NCBI GenBank assembly: GCA_035656655.1
Contig: DASRSE010000018.1
Coordinates: 1-30,315, forward strand
Reading direction: 5' to 3'
DNA length: 30,315 nt
Origin: DASRSE01 sp035656655
GTDB lineage: Bacteria; Planctomycetota; Planctomycetia; Pirellulales; DASRSE01
A program made the translations under genes and the position numbers. Below the pieces are notes generated by a model. The model worked only from the letters and a program-made list of their open reading frames with translations, made no database searches and was not told the origin of the DNA. Positions 7,578 through 15,353 of the stretch are shown here, one piece after another. The first letter of the stretch is position 1. Every line of letters starts with the position of its first letter.

Positions 7578-8058
7578 TCCTGAATCCTTTCCTGCTCGAA
7601 GGGAGGAGAGCGCCGGGGAGTGCTCGTGCGCCGGACATTATAGAGCTTGGCGGGAGTCCGCGCCAGAGTCCGGCAGAAAATCTGGAGAGTTTGGCGGGGC
7701 CATCGCAGCAACATGGGCTGCTCGGCAACTGGGTGCAGCCTTGCCGCGCCGTCGAACAATCTCTGCGCGCACAATGGGCAGCCGGGGGGCTTTTCGTGGT
7801 CCGAAAGATCGGGTAGTTTGTTCTAAGTTTTGCGTTTGGCACTGGTTACGAAGCGTGGTGCAGAACAAGCAGCGCTTGGCATGAAGTTTGCCCCGGAACG
7901 CTCCGTTCGGCCTCCTGAGGCGACATGGTTCGGGAACCTTCGGCCCTCAACCGCTGTGCGCGGTTCCTTGTCCTGCGAATGTTCGCCGTCTGGCGGTCGT
8001 TTCGCACTTCCGGAGGCCGCGGTTTTTTCTCCATCTCTTTTCATGAGGAGCTAGGACA
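7578..8058 (+). promoter_or_regulatory. glnN upstream region with serial small hairpins
   Basis: This 481-base gap separates two divergent genes. I found no convincing gene or promoter in 7578-7890. From 7896 onward five short perfect stems follow each other: GAACG/CGTTC (7896-7908), GCCT/AGGC (7910-7921), GGTT/AACC (7927-7938), AACCGC/GCGGTT with a five-base loop (7949-7965), and GCGAA/TTCGC (7975-7986). A six-T run (8023-8028) after a GC-rich stretch comes about 30 bases before the start codon. The pattern suggests a structured mRNA leader, but it matches no riboswitch I recognise. Confidence 0.35.
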
Positions 8059-10233
8059 TTGAGTACGGCACGTCAGGCGGCGATTTCGGCGGTGACCAAC
8101 TATAAATCCAACGGCCACGCGTTGAACTTCAAGGCGACCCCGGCAGGGGATTTATTCGGATCGAACATCTTCGGCGACAAAGTCATGAAGGACCGCCTCC
8201 CGAAGACGGTCTACAAAAAGCTGCAGGCGACCATCTATCGGGGCGAAAAACTCGATAACAACGTGGCCGACGCAGTGGCCTTGGCCATGAAAGAATGGGC
8301 CATTGAAAAGGGAGCGACTCACTATGCGCACGTGTTTTATCCGCTGACCGGCTTGACGGCCGAAAAGCACGACAGCTTTCTCTCGCCCAGCGGCGATGGC
8401 AGCGCCCTCTCGGAGTTTTCCGGCAAGGAGCTGATCCAAGGCGAGCCTGATGCGTCGAGCTTTCCCTCGGGCGGAATCCGGGCGACATTTGAAGCGCGCG
8501 GATATACCGCCTGGGACCCGACCAGCCCGGCCTACATTCTGGAAAACCCGAATGGAACCACGCTGTGCATTCCGACCGCGTTTTGCTCGTGGACCGGCGA
8601 GGCGCTCGACAAGAAGACGCCGCTGCTGCGCTCGATGCAGGCCTTGAACAAGCAAGCTCAGCGCGTGCTGAAGCTGTTTGGACATACCAACGTGAGTCCG
8701 GTGATGGCGAGCGCTGGACCGGAGCAAGAATACTTTTTGATCGATCGCAATTTTTACTTTGCTCGGCCCGACCTGGTCACGACCGGCCGCACCTTGTACG
8801 GGGCGAAGCCGCCAAAGGGACAAGAGTTCGAGGATCAATACTTCGGAGCGATTCCGGAGCGCGTGTTGGCTTGCATGCTCGAAACCGAAAACGAGCTGTT
8901 CAAGCTCGGCGTACCGGTCAAGACGCGGCATAACGAAGTCGCGCCTTCGCAATACGAAGTCGCCCCGGTTTATGAAAATGCGAACCTCGCGACCGACCAT
9001 CAGCAGATGATCATGCTCACCTTGCAGCGCGTGGCGCAGAAGTATGGCATGGCGTGTCTATTGCACGAAAAGCCTTTCGCGGGGATCAACGGCTCCGGCA
9101 AGCATGTGAACTGGTCGCTGGGCTGCAATCTTGGCAATTTGCTCGAACCGGGTGAAACGCCGCACGACAATGCGCAATTTCTGGTCTTCTGCGCCGCGGT
9201 CATTCGCGCCGTACATAAGTACTCGACGTTGCTCCGCGTGGCCGTGGCCACCAGCGGCAACGATCATCGCTTGGGCGCGAATGAAGCTCCGCCGGCGATC
9301 ATCTCGATCTTCTTGGGCGACCAATTGAACGACGTGTTCGAACAATTGGAAAAGGGCACCCCAACCAGCAGCAAGGCGGGCGGAACATTGACGGTCGGCG
9401 TCGACACGCTGCCCCCCTTGCCGAAGCATGCCGGCGACCGCAACCGGACGAGCCCGTTCGCCTTTACCGGCAACAAGTTCGAGTTTCGCGCGGTGGGTTC
9501 GAGCCAATCGATCGCGGGCCCGCTGGTGGTGTTGAACACCATCGTGGCCGAGAGCCTCGATTTTCTGGCCACGGAGATTGAAAAAGCGACCGGCGGCGAT
9601 TCGAAGAAGCTGAACGAAGCGGTGCAAACCGTGCTCCAGAAGTTGATTAAGGAGCATAAGGCGGTCATTTTCAATGGCAATGGCTACGCCGCCGAGTGGC
9701 ATGCCGAAGCCGAGAAACGCAAGTTGCCAAATCTGCGCAACACGGTGACGGCTTTGCCGGAGTTGGTGTCCAAGGCGGCGATTGACGTATTTAGCAAGTA
9801 CGAAGTGCTCAGCGAACGCGAAGTTCGCAGCCGCTTCGAGATTTACACCGAGCGCTATTGCAAGGACGTCAACGCCGAAGCGGCCTGCGCCTTGTCCATT
9901 GCCAAAACGATGTTGCTTCCCTCGGCGTATCGCTATCAGGGCGAACTGGCCCAAACGGCCGCCAACTTGAAGATGATCGGCAAGAATCCGCACCTCGGCA
10001 CGTTGGAGACCTTGACCGACCTGGTGGCGAAATTTGAAAAGGAAATCGCCGGGCTCGATGAGTCGCTCAATCACAAGGGCGCGCACGATCTGCTGGCCGA
10101 AGCGTCGCACTTTTACGACCATGTCATTCCGGCAATGCTCAAAGTGCGCGAAATCGCCGACCAACTGGAGACGATTATTGCCGACGACCTGTGGCCATTG
10201 CCCACGTATCGCGAAATGCTGTTCATCAAGTAG
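8059..10233 (+). CDS. glnN: Glutamine synthetase type III
   Basis: A 724-residue GSIII, which makes glutamine from glutamate, ammonia and ATP in the cytoplasm; the length fits the family (about 700-730). Diagnostic segments include the N-terminal LFGSNIFGDKVM, the GSIII signature SSFPSGGIRATFEARGYTAW, the active-site stretch ASAGPEQEYFLID, the histidine region KPFAGINGSGKHVNWSLG, and the substrate loop GNDHRLGANEAPPAI. The C-terminal extension typical of GSIII is present. The start is TTG, supported by GAGGAG (8045-8050) eight bases upstream. There is no adjacent glnB, amtB or glutamate synthase gene. An intrinsic terminator follows, so it is probably a single-gene unit. Confidence 0.96.
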   Translation: MSTARQAAISAVTNYKSNGHALNFKATPAGDLFGSNIFGDKVMKDRLPKTVYKKLQATIYRGEKLDNNVADAVALAMKEWAIEKGATHYAHVFYPLTGLTAEKHDSFLSPSGDGSALSEFSGKELIQGEPDASSFPSGGIRATFEARGYTAWDPTSPAYILENPNGTTLCIPTAFCSWTGEALDKKTPLLRSMQALNKQAQRVLKLFGHTNVSPVMASAGPEQEYFLIDRNFYFARPDLVTTGRTLYGAKPPKGQEFEDQYFGAIPERVLACMLETENELFKLGVPVKTRHNEVAPSQYEVAPVYENANLATDHQQMIMLTLQRVAQKYGMACLLHEKPFAGINGSGKHVNWSLGCNLGNLLEPGETPHDNAQFLVFCAAVIRAVHKYSTLLRVAVATSGNDHRLGANEAPPAIISIFLGDQLNDVFEQLEKGTPTSSKAGGTLTVGVDTLPPLPKHAGDRNRTSPFAFTGNKFEFRAVGSSQSIAGPLVVLNTIVAESLDFLATEIEKATGGDSKKLNEAVQTVLQKLIKEHKAVIFNGNGYAAEWHAEAEKRKLPNLRNTVTALPELVSKAAIDVFSKYEVLSEREVRSRFEIYTERYCKDVNAEAACALSIAKTMLLPSAYRYQGELAQTAANLKMIGKNPHLGTLETLTDLVAKFEKEIAGLDESLNHKGAHDLLAEASHFYDHVIPAMLKVREIADQLETIIADDLWPLPTYREMLFIK

Positions 10234-10264
10234 GCGAATCGCTCGCTGCCGATCGGATTTGTGG

Positions 10265-10301
10265 AAACGGCGCGGCAAGCGATTTGCCGCGCCGTTTTTT
10301 A
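10265..10301 (+). terminator. Intrinsic terminator after glnN
   Basis: A perfect stem of up to 14 base pairs (10265-10278 with 10284-10297) encloses the five-base loop GCGAT, and a run of six T (10295-10300) overlaps and follows the descending arm. It starts 31 bases after the glnN stop codon and is the strongest intrinsic terminator in the window. Confidence 0.88.
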
Positions 10302-10389
10302 ATGCTCGTGCGGAAGGGGCCGCCAGAAAGTCGATTCGTTTTCCGGCCACCGCGAGCGCGTGGTGGAGGCAATTTTTCTCGAAATAGAC

Positions 10390-10419
10390 TTGGCGGCGGC
10401 AGAAGCTCTCAGCCATAAT
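10390..10419 (+). promoter_or_regulatory. Probable promoter of the prenyltransferase-repeat gene
   Basis: TTGGCG (10390-10395) and CATAAT (10414-10419) are spaced by 18 bases, matching the sigma70 consensus at 4 and 5 of 6 positions. The predicted transcript would start near 10426 and carry a leader of about 70 bases. The position between the glnN terminator and the next gene supports it. Confidence 0.42.
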
Positions 10420-10497
10420 GGGGAGGGAGAGCGGGTTGGCCCTTGTTCTGCTGTTGCGATTCGCAATGGCCCCAGGCCCAGACATTCAGGAGCGGCC

Positions 10498-11571
10498 ATG
10501 ACCGAATTCAATCGCCGTCGTTTCTTCATCGGCGCGGCTGCCGGCGCGGCGCTCGCGACCTATTCGCCAAGGTTGTTCGCCGTCGAGCCGGACGCGGGAA
10601 ACTCGGCCGAAAAAGATCCTGAAAAAACGGCCACGGAGATGATGACGCCGCAGACCAATACGGCGATCGATCGTGGTTTGGAGTTTCTGGCCGCGCATCA
10701 GCAAGACGACGGCTCGTTCGGGTCAGGCGGATATAGCCGCAACGTCGCCGTCTGCGGTCTCAGCGGTCTGGCGTTTATGTCGGCCGGCAGCACGCCGGGG
10801 CGCGGTCCCTACGGCAAGCAAGTCAATCGGGCGCTCGACTATATCCTCGCCAACACCGAAGAGAGCGGCTTCATCAACGTCGCGGGCTCGTCAAGTCACG
10901 GGCCGATGTATGGGCATGGTTTCGCGACTTTGTTTCTCGCCGAAGCGTATGGGATGACGATGCGGACCGACGTCCGCGACAAGCTGTCGAAAGCGGTCAA
11001 CCTGATCATCAACACCCAGAACGAAGAAGGGGGTTGGCGCTATCAGCCGCAGCGGCGCGAGGCCGACATCAGCGTCACGATCTGCGAGATCATGGCCCTG
11101 CGGGCCGCGCGGAACGCCGGCATTCACGTGCCCCATGAAACGATCGATCACTGCATCGACTATGTCAAGCGGAGCCAGAATGCCGACGGCGGCTTCATGT
11201 ATATGATTCAAGGCGGGCAGAGCGCGTTTCCGCGCTCCGCCGCCGGCGTCGTCGCCCTCTATAGCGCCGGAATTTACGACGATCCGGCCATCACGAAGGG
11301 GCTCGACTATTTGATGGCCAACTTGCCGCGCGGAGCCGAGTTCAACCGCGAAAGCCATTTCTTCTACGGCCACTATTACGCGGTCCAGGCGATGTGGCAC
11401 GCCGGCGGAGACTATTGGGCGAAGTGGTATCCGGCGATTCGCGACGCGCTGCTCGCCCGGCAGAGCGAAGACGGTTCTTGGATCGATTCAATTTGCAAGG
11501 AATACGGCACCGCGATGGCGTGCATCATCTTGCAAATGCCGAACAATTATCTACCCATCTTGCAGCGGTAG
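10498..11571 (+). CDS. Tat-exported prenyltransferase/squalene-cyclase repeat protein
   Basis: A 357-residue protein beginning with a twin-arginine signal (FNRRRFFIGAAAGAALA, cleavage probably after LFA near residue 29). The mature part is an alpha/alpha-barrel of the terpenoid cyclase/protein prenyltransferase fold, shown by repeated QW-like motifs: QQDDGSFG, QNEEGGWRY, QNADGGFMY and QSEDGSWID. Catalytic DxDD of squalene-hopene cyclases is not seen, so it is more likely a structural or binding protein than a cyclase. Such periplasmic repeat proteins are frequent in planctomycetes with no defined role. CAGGAG lies five bases before the ATG. The open frame extends upstream to 10360, but the Tat motif fixes the start. 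Confidence 0.85.
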   Translation: MTEFNRRRFFIGAAAGAALATYSPRLFAVEPDAGNSAEKDPEKTATEMMTPQTNTAIDRGLEFLAAHQQDDGSFGSGGYSRNVAVCGLSGLAFMSAGSTPGRGPYGKQVNRALDYILANTEESGFINVAGSSSHGPMYGHGFATLFLAEAYGMTMRTDVRDKLSKAVNLIINTQNEEGGWRYQPQRREADISVTICEIMALRAARNAGIHVPHETIDHCIDYVKRSQNADGGFMYMIQGGQSAFPRSAAGVVALYSAGIYDDPAITKGLDYLMANLPRGAEFNRESHFFYGHYYAVQAMWHAGGDYWAKWYPAIRDALLARQSEDGSWIDSICKEYGTAMACIILQMPNNYLPILQR

Positions 11572-11584
11572 AACGCCCCTTATC

Positions 11585-11624
11585 TTGCGTCGGCCGGTCG
11601 GGTAGTCTTTAGGGGCCGGCGCAA
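11585..11624 (+). other. Strong hairpin between the repeat-protein gene and ribE
   Basis: An 11-base-pair stem (11585-11595 with 11614-11624, one G-T pair, no bulge) encloses an 18-base loop. It starts 14 bases after the upstream stop codon. No T-run follows, so it could be a factor-dependent terminator, an mRNA-stabilising stem, or a leader element for ribE. A second hairpin, GGCGCGG/CCGCGCC, lies at 11659-11686 with a 14-base loop. Confidence 0.5.
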
Positions 11625-11740
11625 TAGAGGCGAGGCTCCGGCTCGGCCGCTAAAATGCGGCGCGGAACGTGCGTCCGTGCCGCGCCGTTGTCGCTGATTG
11701 GCCCCGGCTCGCCCCCTTTAGTTTGGAAATAACCGCTGCT

Positions 11741-12331
11741 GTGTTTACGGGTTTGGTGGAAATTGCCGCCGCAGTTGTGCAACTTGTGCCCGAGCCGCCC
11801 GGTTGCCGGCTGGTGCTCCGGGCGCCGGAGTTCGTGCGCGAGGCGCGGCTGGGAGATAGCATCGCGATCAACGGCTGCTGCTTGACGGTCGTCGAGATCG
11901 AAGCCGAAAATCTCCATTTTCAAGCGGGTCCCGAGACGTTGGCCAAAACGAACCTCGGCGGCTTGCAGCCCGGCACGTGGGTGAACCTGGAACGGGCGCT
12001 CCGCGTGGGCGATCGGCTCGGCGGCCACTACGTCACCGGGCACGTTGACGCGGTCGGCAGCTTGCTCGAGCGGTTCGACGATCGCGATTGGTCCACGCTC
12101 TGGTTCTCCGCCCCGGCGAAATTGCTCAAGCAGATGGCGAGCAAAGGTTCGATCGCCATTGATGGCGTCAGTCTGACGCTGGTCGAGGTGGCGGCCGATC
12201 GGTTTAGCGTGGCCCTTATTCCGCACACGCTGGCGTTGACGACGCTCGGGTCGTTGGAAGTCGGAGGCCGGGTCAATTTGGAAACCGACCTGCTGGCGAA
12301 ATACGTCGAGCAACAATTGCGTCCTTCGTGA
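11741..12331 (+). CDS. ribE: Riboflavin synthase, alpha subunit
   Basis: A 196-residue riboflavin synthase that dismutates two molecules of 6,7-dimethyl-8-ribityllumazine into riboflavin. The two lumazine-binding barrels are clear: the first starts with MFTGLVE and carries GDSIAINGCCLTVVE, and the second holds GHYVTGHVDAVG and GSIAIDGVSLTLVEV. The N-terminal MFTGLVE signature requires the GTG at 11741; the frame open to 11669 is upstream leader. Only a weak GGAAA precedes it. No other rib genes are adjacent, and the leader does not show an FMN riboswitch. rsmA follows 88 bases downstream on the same strand. Confidence 0.95.
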   Translation: MFTGLVEIAAAVVQLVPEPPGCRLVLRAPEFVREARLGDSIAINGCCLTVVEIEAENLHFQAGPETLAKTNLGGLQPGTWVNLERALRVGDRLGGHYVTGHVDAVGSLLERFDDRDWSTLWFSAPAKLLKQMASKGSIAIDGVSLTLVEVAADRFSVALIPHTLALTTLGSLEVGGRVNLETDLLAKYVEQQLRPS

Positions 12332-12419
12332 CCGGCCGCTGGGCGAGTTCGCCCCCTCGCCCCCTTTTCGTTCTTGTTCTCTTCTCCCCTGCCCCGTTCT
12401 TTTCGCCGATTGGTTTTCG

Positions 12420-13319
12420 ATGAGTGCTCACGGTCAAACGATTTCGTTTTTGCAGCGCCGCCTCGCGGAGGCCGGAGTTTTCGTCAAGCATCGGCATGGC
12501 CAAAACTTTTTGATTGATTTGAATCTGTTGAACATGCTGGTGGCGGCTATCGACCTGCAGCCGCAGGACGTGATCCTCGAAGTCGGGACCGGAATGGGTG
12601 GGCTCACGATGTTGATGGCGCCGCAGGCGGCGGCGATTGTCTCCGCGGAGATCGATCCGCAAATGCATCAGTTGGCGAGCGAAGAGCTGATCGACTTTCC
12701 AAACGTGACGCTGCTGCGGCTCGATGCCTTGGCCAGCAAAAATCGCTTGAGCCCGGAACTGCTGGCGGCGGTGGATGAGCGGCTCGCCGCGATCCCGGGC
12801 GCCCAGTTCAAATTGGCGGCCAACCTGCCTTACAATGTCGCGACCCCTTTGATTTCCAACTTGCTCGATCTTGATCGGCCGCCGGTCTCGATGACGGTCA
12901 CGATCCAAAAAGAGGTCGCCGAGCGGCTAATCGCCGAGCCGGGCAGCAAAGACTACGGCGCGCTGAGCATCTGGGTGCAAAGCCAATGCGCCGCCCAGAT
13001 CGTGCGGATCATGCAGCCCAGCGTGTTTTGGCCGGCTCCCAAGGTCGAGTCGGCGATTGTGCATATCGAACTGGAGCCCGACCGCCGGGCGCGGATTCCC
13101 GACCGCCGCTTTTTTCACGACTTTATTCGAGCGATGTTCATGCACCGCCGCAAATTCTTGCGGAGCGTGCTGATCTCCGCGGTCAAGGATCGTCTGGACA
13201 AGGCCGAGGTTGACCAGATCTTGGCCGCGCTCGCGCTCGACCCGGGCTCCCGGGCCGAGCAACTCGCGCCGGCCGACATGCTCCGCCTGTGCGAAGGGGT
13301 GAGGACGTTTGCGCAGTAG
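12420..13319 (+). CDS. rsmA: 16S rRNA dimethyladenosine transferase
   Basis: A 299-residue RsmA/KsgA enzyme, which dimethylates two adjacent adenosines in the 3' hairpin of 16S rRNA during 30S maturation. Visible motifs are the N-terminal KHRHGQNFLID, SAM motif I VILEVGTGMGGLT, the acidic SAEIDP that binds the SAM ribose, and the catalytic motif NLPYNVATP (Asn135-Tyr138). The C-terminal region with FIRAMFMHRRKFLRSVL is characteristic of the family. The protein is slightly longer than the E. coli enzyme (273). No ribosome binding site is evident before the ATG. The next gene starts 88 bases downstream. Confidence 0.95.
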   Translation: MSAHGQTISFLQRRLAEAGVFVKHRHGQNFLIDLNLLNMLVAAIDLQPQDVILEVGTGMGGLTMLMAPQAAAIVSAEIDPQMHQLASEELIDFPNVTLLRLDALASKNRLSPELLAAVDERLAAIPGAQFKLAANLPYNVATPLISNLLDLDRPPVSMTVTIQKEVAERLIAEPGSKDYGALSIWVQSQCAAQIVRIMQPSVFWPAPKVESAIVHIELEPDRRARIPDRRFFHDFIRAMFMHRRKFLRSVLISAVKDRLDKAEVDQILAALALDPGSRAEQLAPADMLRLCEGVRTFAQ

Positions 13320-13407
13320 CGCCGCGCCGCCGGCGGCCCGGCCGGTCTTGCTTGTGGAGGGCGCGGAAGTTACGCTGACACGAAACCCTTTTGTACGCGA
13401 GCGACCT

Positions 13408-13644
13408 ATGAAATTCATCGAGCTCAACGGCAAGACGCTGCGCTTGGTCATCAACGACCAAGAAGTCTCCCCGGAAGATTTGCACAACGCCGGCGTCGAC
13501 GACGACAGCATCGTGCGGATCAACGAGCAAGGCGATATCGAGCTCCGCCGCCGCGACCGTTGGGACGTGATTGGCGGCCTGCTCGGCGATTTTTATCATC
13601 GCTTGCGAAAAGTGACCCATCTCGATTGGGCCGGCGACGATTGA
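13408..13644 (+). CDS. Small acidic protein of unknown function
   Basis: A 78-residue protein of a family I do not recognise. It starts MKFIELNGKTLRLVIND, has a mixed-charge middle, and ends in a tryptophan-containing segment (RWDVIGGLLGDFYHRLRKVTHLDW). No signal peptide, membrane span or metal motif is present; a small beta-rich fold with a C-terminal helix is plausible. The frame runs upstream to 13309, overlapping rsmA by 11 bases, but the ATG at 13408 begins the sequence with protein-like composition. The position between rsmA and the YceH gene suggests co-transcription. Reality as a gene rests on composition and spacing. Confidence 0.65.
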   Translation: MKFIELNGKTLRLVINDQEVSPEDLHNAGVDDDSIVRINEQGDIELRRRDRWDVIGGLLGDFYHRLRKVTHLDWAGDD

Positions 13645-13736
13645 CCGCGCCCCGCTCGGCCGCAGAATGTCCTTTGGGCGGCGCGCTCGTCGGTCGCCGC
13701 GGTTTGCTATCGCCCGCCTTTTTTCTCACGGTTGTC

Positions 13737-14525
13737 ATGGACGCTCCCAATCCGCCTGCCGCTTCTGCCCCGCGTTGGCAACCGATCAAGGCGCTCGATC
13801 GGCGCGTGCTGGGCGTTCTGGCCGAAAAGGCCAAGACGACGCCGGAGGCCTATCCGCTGTCGCTTAACGCGCTCGTGACCGGCTGCAATCAAAAATCGAA
13901 CCGTGCGCCGCTGATGGAGATTGAGGCCGATGTGGTCGAGGCCTCGATCGATCGCTTGAAGCAACTGGGCGCCGTCGTTGAGGTACAAGGGAGCAGCCGC
14001 GTTGCTCGCTATCGCCATCTGCTATACGAATGGCTCGGCGTCGACAAGGTCGAATTGTCGGTGATGGCCGAATTGCTGCTGCGCGGCGCTCAGACCGAAG
14101 GCGAACTGCGGCAGCGCGCCAGTCGGATGGACCCGATCGCCGATCTCGCGGCCCTCCGCGGTCTGCTGCAATCGCTCACGGCCAAGAAGCTCGTCGTGTC
14201 GCTCACGCCCGAAGGACGCGGGCATGTCGTTTCGCATACGCTGTTTGAAGAGCGCGAAATGGACAAGGTCCGCGCCGAGTTTGGCCGCACGGGAATCGCC
14301 GGCGGCGAAATGGAGGAGGCTCCGCGTCCCTCCATGCCGCGCCCCGCATCGACCGGGCCGGCGGCGAACACGACGATGGCCGCGGCCGCAGATTCTTCAT
14401 TGTCTTCTTCCTCCTCGGCCGTGGCGCGCGAGTTGGCTGCCCTTCAGTCGGAGGTGGTCGAACTGCGCGATCAGGTTCGACAACTCCGCTATGAATTGGA
14501 CGAGCTAAAAGCCGCCTTGCGATGA
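13737..14525 (+). CDS. yceH: YceH/DUF480 family protein with coiled-coil tail
   Basis: A 262-residue protein. Residues about 13-190 match the YceH (DUF480) family, a tandem winged-helix fold: LDRRVLGVLAEKAKTTPEAYPLSLNALVTGCNQKSNR is highly characteristic, and LMAELLLRGAQTEGELRQRA-like sequence marks the second winged helix. The function is unknown; nucleic-acid binding is suggested only by fold. Compared with E. coli YceH (215), this protein adds a low-complexity Pro/Ala/Ser linker (about 195-230) and a C-terminal coiled coil (ALQSEVVELRDQVRQLRYEL), which could mediate oligomerisation. The ATG at 13737 is chosen over the open extension to 13560, which overlaps the previous gene. The large repeat island follows immediately. 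Confidence 0.88.
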   Translation: MDAPNPPAASAPRWQPIKALDRRVLGVLAEKAKTTPEAYPLSLNALVTGCNQKSNRAPLMEIEADVVEASIDRLKQLGAVVEVQGSSRVARYRHLLYEWLGVDKVELSVMAELLLRGAQTEGELRQRASRMDPIADLAALRGLLQSLTAKKLVVSLTPEGRGHVVSHTLFEEREMDKVRAEFGRTGIAGGEMEEAPRPSMPRPASTGPAANTTMAAAADSSLSSSSSAVARELAALQSEVVELRDQVRQLRYELDELKAALR

Positions 14526-14576
14526 CAGACGACTGAAACTCTGCGCGGGAAGAAACCTTCGCGAGCCAGCGGGGCG

Positions 14577-14822
14577 GGCGACGCAGCAAGATGCCGCGTG
14601 TACGGCGCGGCACTGGTACAAGCGGCTTCTAGCCGCTATGGAATGGCAAAATGCGCACCGGTCCGGGCGACGCGGCAAGATGCCGCGTGTACGGCGCGGC
14701 ACTGGTACAAGCGGCTTCCAGCCGCTTTGGAATGGCAAAACGCGCACCGGCCCAGGCGACGCGGCAAGATGCCGCGTGTACGGCGCGGACCTAGTACAAG
14801 CGGCTTCCAGCCGCTTTGAACC
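14577..14822. repeat. 89-base unit in three tandem copies
   Basis: Units start at 14577, 14666 and 14755, exactly 89 bases apart; a fourth starts at 15022, 267 (three times 89) bases after the third. Each unit carries two hairpins: GCGGCAAGATGCCGC (stem of six) and AAGCGGCTTCCAGCCGCTT (stem of eight), the first copy having single-base changes in both. The third copy stops near 14822, where it joins an inverted-repeat element. Confidence 0.85.
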
Positions 14823-14871
14823 GCGAATTGCTTTCGCCATGCCAAATTCGGCGCACCTTAAGCCCTTCGCG

Positions 14872-14966
14872 CGTCAGCTTTCTCGCGCAGGCGGGAATTT
14901 CGAGGCGAGCTCGTCGACGACGCTCTGCCGTCGCGCGCTGGATTCCCGCCTTCGCGGGAATGACGG
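14872..14966. repeat. Inverted-repeat element of the CGTCATTCCCGCG family, copy 2
   Basis: The right end (CTGGATTCCCGCC then CGCGGGAATGACGG) pairs with a more degenerate left end (CGTCA, then CGCGCAGGCGGGAAT). The right arm closely matches that of the element at 6440-6527, showing a dispersed family. Confidence 0.68.
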
Positions 14967-15138
14967 AAATGCTAGGCCGCCTGCGCCAGAATGACGGCAA
15001 GGCAAAACGCGCACCGGTCCGGGCGACGCGGCAAGATGCCGCGTGTACGGCGCGGACCTGGTACAAGCGGCTTCCAGCCGCTTTGAACCGCGAATTGCTT
15101 TCGCCATGCCAAATTCGGCGCACCTTAAGCCCTTCGCG

Positions 15139-15233
15139 CGTCAGCTTTCTCGCGCAGGCGGGAATTTCGAGGCGAGCTCGTCGACGACGCTCTGCCGCCG
15201 CGCGCTGGATTCCCGCCTTCGCGGGAATGACGG
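15139..15233. repeat. Inverted-repeat element of the CGTCATTCCCGCG family, copy 3
   Basis: This is the duplicate of the copy at 14872-14966, offset by 267 bases, differing near 15198. Its right end, GCGGGAATGACGG, has been amplified further downstream. Confidence 0.68.
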
Positions 15234-15271
15234 TGAAGGCGGGAATGACGGTGAAGGCGCGGGAATGACGG
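15221..15271. repeat. Triplicated GCGGGAATGACGG end of the repeat element
   Basis: GCGGGAATGACGG begins at 15221, 15239 and 15259, with an 18-base and then a 20-base period. It appears to be a local expansion of the outer end of the inverted-repeat element. Confidence 0.8.
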
Positions 15272-15353
15272 TTAGGATTGCTCCGTGAATTGGAATGCCG
15301 GCTCTGCTTTGCGCCGGCGGCGGTCTGCATTAAGGAGACGAGCGCCGCGGAGT

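Larger units (their letters stand above)
14734..15233. repeat. Direct duplication of about 233 bases
   Basis: The segment 14734-14966 recurs at 15001-15233 with an offset of exactly 267 bases and only a few substitutions (for example near 14751-14754, 14792 and 14931). Each copy contains one 89-base hairpin unit fused to one inverted-repeat element. The near identity indicates a recent tandem duplication. Confidence 0.88.
14526..15353. other. Gene-free repeat island
   Basis: This 828-base region between yceH and the convergent lipoprotein gene contains no credible gene. Nearly all of 14577-15271 consists of nested repeats described in separate entries. Open frames on both strands here translate the repeats into the same peptides repeatedly and resemble no protein. 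Positions 15272-15353 show nothing recognisable. Confidence 0.8.

Noticed and set aside
7836..7851. Sigma54-like site TTGGCAC upstream of glnN
   Set aside because: The -24 half fits, but the -12 half reads ACGAA instead of TTGCW at the correct spacing, so the essential GC is missing.
11572..11740. FMN riboswitch upstream of ribE
   Set aside because: The conserved RFN sequence elements are absent; only two simple hairpins are seen.
14577..15271. Possible CRISPR array
   Set aside because: The repeated units are contiguous or duplicated with their surroundings; there are no unique spacers of constant length and no cas genes.
14791..15330. A 179-codon minus-strand frame with repeated VIPAKAGIQ-like peptides
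   Set aside because: It is the translation of the inverted-repeat elements; the same peptides recur with each DNA repeat and no start signal is present.
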